29,162 nt of DNA, taken from NCBI GenBank assembly GCA_934098745.1, contig CAKOPG010000018.1, forward strand, positions 1 to 29,162, written 5' to 3'. Below, one piece after another: positions 14,481 to 21,400 of the stretch; within the stretch, counting starts at the first letter, position 1; every line of letters begins with the position of its first letter. The stretch is from an uncultured Bacilli bacterium. Lineage in GTDB: Bacteria; Bacillota_I; Bacilli_A; RF39; UBA660. The notes beneath the pieces are model-generated. The model was not told the origin of the DNA. It ran no database searches and was given only the letters and a program-made list of their open reading frames with translations. The translations under genes and the position numbers were made by a program.

Positions 14481-16454
14481 TTATTGCTCTATCTTCTTAA
14501 CATCCATTATATCATTCTTTATTGTTATATAATCTGCGGAATTAACTTTACCATCTTTATTCGCATCCGCTGCAATTCTCTCAATATCAGATAGTTTCTT
14601 AACATCCATTATATCATTCTTTATCGTTATATAATCTGCGGAATTAATCAACCCATCGCCATTAACATCTCCATATATAATAAATGTATAATTCTTCTCT
14701 TCTCTATCTGTCTTAATATTAATCTTATCAAAACTACTTACTATACCACTTTTCTTCTCTTTACCAGTTTTATCAAAACAACTAACTACTGCTTTTTCCT
14801 CTTTAGTAGTAATTTTATTAATTATTGAAGAAATATTTGTTCCTACCTCAATACCAAATATATAACTCCCATCATTCTTAATATTAGTAACTCTAAGGAT
14901 CTCAGAAATATCTATTGCTTCCCCAAGATCTCTAGTAATATTAATCTTATACGTTCTCGTAGCTCCATTCTCTGCGGTTACCACTAAAGAAACCGTTTGT
15001 TTTTCTCCCTTTAGAGAAATACTACCAACCCCACTTATTGTAGCCTTACTAGAAACCTTCGTCGCATCCACTGCTATTGAAGTTGTAGTACTATCTAAAT
15101 TAAGATTAAATTCTTTCGTATTTGTAGCTTTCTCAAATAAATAATTCCCATTTACCGCTAAACTAGATAAATAATTATTCGGGTTTCCCCTATTAGGAAG
15201 ACTTGTCTTACTAGGCATATCATCAAATACCGGAATACTAAAAGTAAAATTACCCTCTAACATTGCTACATTCTTATATCCATTATAGGTCTTAACAGAC
15301 TCTGTCGAAGGTGCTTGAATATTTTGCATATACTGATGATTACCATACATCGGTCCAAATAAATCCCACTTCTGTAAATAAAGTGTATCTTGACCCTGCG
15401 ATATATAATTATCACTAAGAAAATATCCTCCACCAACAATAGCCTTATATGGAGTATCCCATCCTTGTTCTTTAGCATAATTAAGCCCATTATTTATGGT
15501 TTCTTCCTTCGTACTACCAGCAGCCTTTATATTGTAAAAATTATAGTACCCTTCATATCCAGAAACATTACCACTTACAATAGTACTACCATTTGCTCCC
15601 ACTTCTTGAATAACTCTAGATATTAAAACATAAGGACTTATATTATATTTAATTGCTGCATCTCTAAAAGCATCTATATAAGTCTTATTATCATTCTTAT
15701 CCGCAATCCCCTTCATAAAAGTATTCTCAAGCATCTTCTCAATACCTAAATCAGTATGATATGTACTATTATAAGATAATGTCTCAAACATAAATATTTG
15801 TTGTTCATTCAAAAAATTACGGGGATCCATATAATAACTAATCGTATCTCTACTAGCAGCATACCAATAACTACCGCCACCAATAAAATTTGTAGTAAAT
15901 ACATCTGTTAAATAATTATAAGACCAACTATCTACCGATTTATATCCATCATAATATCTTCCATAATCTTCAATTAAACTATGCCCATTTGCTCGGTATT
16001 CATATCCGACCATCTTAGAAAAAGAAATATCTGCCTTAAAAACCTTAAACTGCCAATTAGGATGTTTCTTATGAAGTGTAACTAAATAATCTAAATACGT
16101 ATCTGGAAATCCCTGTTTCTTTAAATATTCTTTATATTCTTTATCATCCGAAGGTACTTCTTCATCTTTAACTTCTTCGATTACTGCATAATCAGAACAA
16201 ACATAACCAACTTGTCCATCCATTGATGCCTTATACCAAGCTCCACCACATCCATTCGAAGTACCTGCCGTTTGATCTAATAAATTAAGTTTTACTCCCG
16301 GATTAAAAGATCTTAAAATATTACTATCTACTGTCGGAGCACTTCTAAATCTAACATCATAACCGGTAATATTTACCACTTTACTTGCGAAAACACCACC
16401 AACATTTAAAAACATAAAAGCTATAAATAACCCTAAATATGACATTTTTCTCAT
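14481..16454 (-). CDS. Secreted endo-beta-N-acetylglucosaminidase with SH3, cadherin-like and type I dockerin domains
   Basis: A peptidoglycan hydrolase of 657 residues. Order: signal peptide (1-23); bacterial SH3 domain (about 25-92, VNITGYDVRFRSAPTVDSN...GQVGYVCSDY); a linker and helical region; a glucosaminidase domain (about 180-385) with the catalytic Glu in VIQEVG (E284) and YYNFYNIKA; a cadherin-like domain (about 420-505, NNYLSSLAVNG...VTAENGATRTYKINI); a short beta region; and a C-terminal type I dockerin (about 592-657) with two Ca-binding loops, DVNGDGLINSADY and DANKDGKVNSADY. The enzyme would cut wall glycan between GlcNAc and MurNAc in growth or separation; the dockerin should dock it onto a cohesin, none of which is certain in this window. 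First gene of a two-gene operon; RBS AGGTGAG. Confidence 0.9.
   Translation of the reverse strand: MRKMSYLGLFIAFMFLNVGGVFASKVVNITGYDVRFRSAPTVDSNILRSFNPGVKLNLLDQTAGTSNGCGGAWYKASMDGQVGYVCSDYAVIEEVKDEEVPSDDKEYKEYLKKQGFPDTYLDYLVTLHKKHPNWQFKVFKADISFSKMVGYEYRANGHSLIEDYGRYYDGYKSVDSWSYNYLTDVFTTNFIGGGSYWYAASRDTISYYMDPRNFLNEQQIFMFETLSYNSTYHTDLGIEKMLENTFMKGIADKNDNKTYIDAFRDAAIKYNISPYVLISRVIQEVGANGSTIVSGNVSGYEGYYNFYNIKAAGSTKEETINNGLNYAKEQGWDTPYKAIVGGGYFLSDNYISQGQDTLYLQKWDLFGPMYGNHQYMQNIQAPSTESVKTYNGYKNVAMLEGNFTFSIPVFDDMPSKTSLPNRGNPNNYLSSLAVNGNYLFEKATNTKEFNLNLDSTTTSIAVDATKVSSKATISGVGSISLKGEKQTVSLVVTAENGATRTYKINITRDLGEAIDISEILRVTNIKNDGSYIFGIEVGTNISSIINKITTKEEKAVVSCFDKTGKEKKSGIVSSFDKINIKTDREEKNYTFIIYGDVNGDGLINSADYITIKNDIMDVKKLSDIERIAADANKDGKVNSADYITIKNDIMDVKKIEQ
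14494..14545. repeat. Dockerin DNA repeat, copy A
   Basis: A 52-base stretch encoding part of the second dockerin loop and helix (NSADYITIKNDIMDVKK). It is identical to 14596-14647 except for one T/C change. Confidence 0.9.
14596..14647. repeat. Dockerin DNA repeat, copy B
   Basis: Direct repeat of 14494-14545 (51 of 52 bases), encoding the same segment of the first dockerin half. Near-identity at synonymous sites indicates recent duplication or conversion. Confidence 0.9.
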
Positions 16455-16482
16455 AAGTACTCACCTACTCTCTAATATAACA

Positions 16483-16511
16483 ATTATACCAAATAATCAT
16501 CTATTTGACTA
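16483..16511 (-). promoter_or_regulatory. Probable promoter of the glucosaminidase operon
   Basis: TAGTCA and TATAAT are 17 bases apart on the minus strand; the -10 is perfect and the -35 matches at 4 of 6 positions. The start codon is at 16454. Confidence 0.5.
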
Positions 16512-16565
16512 TACCTTATATCTACTTTACATAAATTTACCAAAAGCCTCTTCCCCACAAATAAA

Positions 16566-16591
16566 AAGCAACTATCTATTCAATAGTTACT
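16566..16591 (-). terminator. Rho-independent terminator after the small membrane protein gene
   Basis: On the minus strand, AGTAACTAT pairs with ATAGTTGCT (one G-U wobble) across a short loop and is followed by TTTTTATTT. It ends the gene at 16600. Confidence 0.75.
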
Positions 16592-16599
16592 TATATATA

Positions 16600-16941
16600 T
16601 TACATCTTATCTACTACTAGTTGTACTATTTCTACTACTGCTCCAATTAGTCCTAGAACCAATCCTATTGTAGCTCCTTTTCCTAAATAACTTGCTTGCC
16701 AACTTCTCTTCTTATCATCCTTTAAAATAAAATATAAAGAATATCCTAAAAATAAATTAGTTACTCCCGCTAAAAGAAAAACAATTTTTTGAAGAAGCGG
16801 CTTTTCATCACAAAAATCTACATCTTTCTTCAATATATCATCCTTATATTTTTTTATTTCATCCGTTGCTCTATCTTCTAACTTATTTACCTTTTCATTT
16901 TCTTCGACTATTTCATTCTTAATATCTTTAACATTCTTCAT
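16600..16941 (-). CDS. Small membrane protein with an N-terminal coiled coil
   Basis: The start chosen is the ATG at 16941 (113 residues), because GAGGAGGT lies 7 bases upstream; the upstream in-frame ATG would place this RBS inside the gene. The N-terminal 45 residues are charged and helical (VKDIKNEIVEENEKVNKLEDRATDEIKKYKDD), likely a coiled coil. Two hydrophobic segments follow (about 52-73 and 87-108), separated by a basic loop (KDDKKRSWQ). A single Cys lies before the first segment. I do not recognise the family; it may be a two-helix cell-envelope protein. It is a single-gene unit with a strong promoter and its own terminator, suggesting high expression. Confidence 0.72.
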   Translation of the reverse strand: MKNVKDIKNEIVEENEKVNKLEDRATDEIKKYKDDILKKDVDFCDEKPLLQKIVFLLAGVTNLFLGYSLYFILKDDKKRSWQASYLGKGATIGLVLGLIGAVVEIVQLVVDKM

Positions 16942-16965
16942 TATCGATACCTCCTCTATGATAAA

Positions 16966-16994
16966 ATTATACAAGTATAATTTTAATTAGTCAA
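16966..16994 (-). promoter_or_regulatory. Strong sigma-70 promoter of the small membrane protein gene
   Basis: TTGACT and TATAAT are exactly 17 bases apart, a 5/6 and 6/6 match to the consensus, on the minus strand. It starts 10 bases after the stop of the HAD-Nudix gene, and no terminator separates the two. Confidence 0.82.
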
Positions 16995-17004
16995 GTCATA
17001 TCTT

Positions 17005-18405
17005 TTAGTATTCACTTATCTTCTTAACCAAATTTTCATTACTCGTAAAATTACTATCTAAAGAAGCTTCTCCTCCCGCAAACCAAGAAGGATTATTTCG
17101 ATATATTTTCATTACTTCCTCAAATCTTCCTAAATAAATCCCATCTATATTTTCAGAAATATTTCCTAAAGCATTCTTTAAAACTTCCTTTAATTGTTCT
17201 TGTGATAATTCCATTAAACATAAAGTTACTAATTCATTAGATATCTTATTATGAAATCCTCCCAATATATTTATATCTTTTTCGTTTATATCTATTTTCA
17301 TTTCTTCTAATATCTCTTTTTTTAGTAAAGATATTTCATCCATTGTTTCAAACATTCCTGTATTTGAATTATATATTGAAGGTATATGACCACCCGCACT
17401 AAGAAGCTCAATAACTGGTCTATCCTTACTACCATCCCATCCCCCTACACGACGGTTCATAATATATATCATATCTCCTACTTTTAAATTGTTATAACTA
17501 TCTATTTTACCTATCCACGGCTTATCATATTCTGTCTTACCATATAAAGTATTATCTACATAGTTACGTATTATATCTAAACCATCATTAGTTATTCTAT
17601 ATAACATTATACATTGACAACTTCTATGTGGAAGAATTGGACTTAAACCTTCAGCATACACTCTAGGTACCAACAAATTATATTCTTGATATAAAACATT
17701 TTCAGCATCCCTTATATCTACTATTCTAAGTAAATCTTTTAAACATCTATTTTCTTCATAAATCATTCCCTCATGATAATACATCCCTTTACCACTAAGA
17801 TTTAATAAATAATCTCCCTCCCCATTATCTCTTTCTTTTAATGAAGTTAACTGTATTCTTTCTAAATTATTTTCATCCTTTATACCCCCACTAACCTTAT
17901 ATAATTTATACAATATATCTAAACTATCAGTCATTAAATATTTACTATTTACTTGGCCATATCCATCTATATTTTTACCATTCTTACTAAAAAATATTGG
18001 TACTCCTCCAGCCATACTCCAATCATCTAAATTCTTAAGTGAATCATCCACCAAAACATTATGATAAGCATTAACTACATCACTCTTTTTAAGACTATGT
18101 GGAACAATATAAAAATTACAAGATAATCCCATCTTTCTAAATTCTTCTATTTTAGCCGCTCCTTCATTATCCACCGTAAATACTTTAGAAAGACCAGCTA
18201 TTCTTTCTTGATTTAAACTATTCAATACTCTATATGAATTTCTAATTTCTTTACTATCATTTAATACTTTCTTCCAATCTATCTTCTTAATATATTCTGG
18301 ATCATCAATAAAAGTTCCCTTGCCATCATTCTTTTCATGACCTTTAAATATTGCCTCAAAAGTATCCTTTATCGTATCATCATAATCTATATATTCCATA
18401 TTCAT
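17005..18405 (-). CDS. HAD-like phosphatase fused to a Nudix-like domain
   Basis: A 466-residue cytoplasmic protein that appears to join two hydrolase domains. N-terminal part (1-165): HAD motifs in order, IDYDDTIKDT (DxDxT with D7, D9), a Ser in GLSK for motif II, K106/K107 for motif III and VLVDDSLKNLDDW (D120, D121) for motif IV, followed by GGVPIFF, as in 5'-nucleotidase-like HADs. C-terminal part (about 255-440): a beta-rich region, then a Nudix-like box (GGH at 338-340 and KEILEEMKI at 363-371, matching REUxEExGU with Lys for Arg) with an insertion between the two halves. Expected roles are removal of phosphate and of nucleoside-diphosphate groups; the substrate is unknown. The RBS GAGGTGG is 3 bases from the first ATG and 9 from an in-frame ATG at codon 3, which may be the true start. 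Confidence 0.65.
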   Translation of the reverse strand: MNMEYIDYDDTIKDTFEAIFKGHEKNDGKGTFIDDPEYIKKIDWKKVLNDSKEIRNSYRVLNSLNQERIAGLSKVFTVDNEGAAKIEEFRKMGLSCNFYIVPHSLKKSDVVNAYHNVLVDDSLKNLDDWSMAGGVPIFFSKNGKNIDGYGQVNSKYLMTDSLDILYKLYKVSGGIKDENNLERIQLTSLKERDNGEGDYLLNLSGKGMYYHEGMIYEENRCLKDLLRIVDIRDAENVLYQEYNLLVPRVYAEGLSPILPHRSCQCIMLYRITNDGLDIIRNYVDNTLYGKTEYDKPWIGKIDSYNNLKVGDMIYIMNRRVGGWDGSKDRPVIELLSAGGHIPSIYNSNTGMFETMDEISLLKKEILEEMKIDINEKDINILGGFHNKISNELVTLCLMELSQEQLKEVLKNALGNISENIDGIYLGRFEEVMKIYRNNPSWFAGGEASLDSNFTSNENLVKKISEY

Positions 18406-18425
18406 ACCACCTCAAGATATCTATC

Positions 18426-18454
18426 ATTATAACATAGGATTTTTAATTTAGCAA
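18426..18454 (-). promoter_or_regulatory. Promoter of the HAD-Nudix gene
   Basis: TTGCTA and TATAAT are 17 bases apart on the minus strand, 20 bases before the ATG at 18405. Confidence 0.65.
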
Positions 18455-18460
18455 CGCAAG

Positions 18461-18486
18461 AAAACACGACTAGAAAATCGTGTTTT
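18461..18486 (-). terminator. Rho-independent terminator of the 1846-residue gene
   Basis: A 9-bp stem (AAAACACGA/TCGTGTTTT) with an 8-base loop overlaps the stop codon of the gene at 18485, with TTTT at the end of the second arm on the minus strand. Confidence 0.72.
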
Positions 18487-21400
18487 ATCTCGTATTACGA
18501 ATAATTAATATTCCTGAGCCACCAGCTGAATTTCTACCGCCACCATTACCGGTATTCATAGCTCCTGAAGAAACATATCCAGGTCCTCCTTTAGCGTAAC
18601 TTGTTACTCCACTATTACAACTAGCTGTCGTTCCTTCACCAAATTCACAAGTTGTCGTTCCTTGACCACTTCCACCACTGCCGGCTCCAGCTCCCCATGG
18701 CATACTACAACTACCACCGGCTGAACCATTGGTTCCAAATGCTCCTCCGGCGCCGCCACCAGCTTCAGATGAAGCATTACATACACCTTGGTTGGCATCA
18801 TATGATACGCAACATACGCCACCTCGACCACCACCACCAGAGCCACCATTCGCTCCACTATAACCGGTACTGCCATTTCCGCCATTAGCAAAATATGTTT
18901 CCACTGTTCCAAAGTATGTCGTACCGCCATTACTTGAGGTATTACCTCCATTACCGATTTTTATTTCATAGGTACCAGCTTCAATCGTTTCGTTGGTGTA
19001 AGTTTTGGTGTAACCACCACCGCCACCACCACTATTACCTCCGCCGCCGCCGCCGACTAAGAAGAGATCGACATTAAGTGCTTTCTTAAGAATTAAACTA
19101 CCACTCGTATAGAAAGTTATTTTATAATTACCATCACTTTCTACGACTTTCACTTCGCCATTATAAGTACCTATTACTTCATCATTTATAGTGACATCGG
19201 TTATTGAGGTACTTCTCATTATGACTATTCCTGAACTTCCGGCGGAACTTCTTCCACCACCATTACCACTATTGGCACTAACGGAAGTACCACTTTTTCC
19301 ATGGCCTCCGGCTGAATATGCTGATACTCCGGTCATACAACCCGAAGTTGTTCCTAAACCAAACTCACAAGTTGTATTTCCTTGACCGCTACCTCCGGCA
19401 CCAGCTCCAGTTCCCCATGGTATACTACAACCGCTACCGCCATATCCATTAGATCCAAATGTACCACCAGCGCCACCAGCTGTTTCAGAGGCAGAATTAC
19501 ATGTACCCTGGTTAGCATCCACTGACCAACAACAAGTACCACCTCTTCCACCGCCGCCAGAGCCTCCGGATCCGCCAGAACCATTACCACCAACACCACC
19601 GCCATTAGCCACATATTTGCTGGCATCTCCAAAGTATGATTTATTACCACTACTTCCAGATGATACTTGAGCACCGACTTGGACGGTATATGTTCCGGCA
19701 GCAATTACTTGATCTAAGTAAGTTGCGGTATAACCACCACCGCCGCCAGCAGAACCACTACCGCCGCCTCCTCCACCAACTAAGAAGAGGTCAACACTAA
19801 ATTCACTTGGTAATGTTAAATTACCACTACTTAAATATCTAATTTTCCAACCATCATCACCATTAGCTACAACTTCACAATTACCGGTATATGTAAAGAT
19901 GTATGATGAACCAACTGATTTATTAGCACATGAATAACTAGTTGATACTTGCTGATAAGTATAACTAATATTTTCAATCACTATTTCTCCAGAAATTATT
20001 ACTGAATTATCTACATTATTAGTAATTTTTACACATACATAATATGTTCCCTTAGCTGAGATAGCAAAATTATATGTATCATTTTGAGAAGAGGTATATC
20101 CACTTGTTGGACAGCTATCACTAGTTTGAAGCAAATAGCCATATTCTTTAATACCACTACCACCAACCGTTGAAGATACGGTCGCTATTACCATACCACC
20201 ATTCTTTGATAATGATAATTCTCCCGTAGGAATAATATTATCGACATAAAATGGATTAGATATTTCTTTAACACAATTACCTGCTATATCACAAGCTGAA
20301 GCTATTAAATAATATATTCCACTAGCATTTTCTAAAGTATAACTATTACCAGATATAAAACTATTATCAGGTTCGGCATTAATATCCGTCGAATATATAT
20401 ATTTAAAACTACTCGTATCTATTCTATTATTTCCCTTTGTAACCGTTATTCTACTAGTAATATTACCCTTTACATATCCCGAATTACCATTAGGTGAAAT
20501 ACTTATAACCGGTAATGTACTCTCTTCCCAATGAGCATATATTGTTTGGTTTTCCGTAACCGTTACTTCATCATCTTTAGTTATTTCATTACCACCAGAT
20601 ACTTCTGTATACCAACCAGCAAATTTATAACCATCTCTTGTTGGCATACATAACTCTCCATACTTAGAACCATTAACAATAGATTTAGCATAGCAACCAC
20701 TACCACCATTATTATTATAACTTAGTACTAAAGAAGTAGCCTCATTTACAATATTATAAGTAACTTTAGCCGCTCCACTGCCACTTTTAGCATAATTTGC
20801 CGTAGGCGTGCTAGATACATTCGTTGTCGTATAAGTCTTCGTAGACTCAACATCTGATGTCGTACAATTATAACAATACATGTATTTATCAGTTAATAAA
20901 CTATTACCAATATATCCAGAACCGCCACCTGCAGATCCCCAAACACCAGCACCACCACCACCATAGAATCCACCACCACCGCCAGCTCCACCAACACTTG
21001 CAGCTTCGCCACCTAATCCAAAACTACCTTCTTCCGGAACAGTTTGCGAATAGAATGTATATTTTCCACCACTTGTTTGTGTGCCACCTAAACCAAAAGA
21101 ACCATCCTTATTTGGTGGTGGATTACCTGCCGAACCTACAAATCCACCAGCATGCCCACCGACAATAAATGTTGAAGAATCAGCAGCAGCTCCACCGCCA
21201 CCACCTGCCACAATTAAAATGTTCTCTGTATTTGAAGATAATGTTGATAACAAACCACTCATGGTTGTTATATGCGTTGCACCGCCGCCTCCGCCATTAT
21301 AAGTATTATTACTTTTCCAATGTATTGCATTTCCACCGCCATTATAGCCACCAGCACTATCAATTGTTGTAGTCGTAGCAGCAACACCCATTCCACCGAC

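Noticed and set aside
18604..21372. Several plus- and minus-strand open frames rich in His, Gln or Pro inside the 1846-residue gene
   Set aside because: They are shadows of the Gly-rich coding sequence in other frames; they have no RBS or promoter and show residue bias expected from reading Gly codons out of frame.
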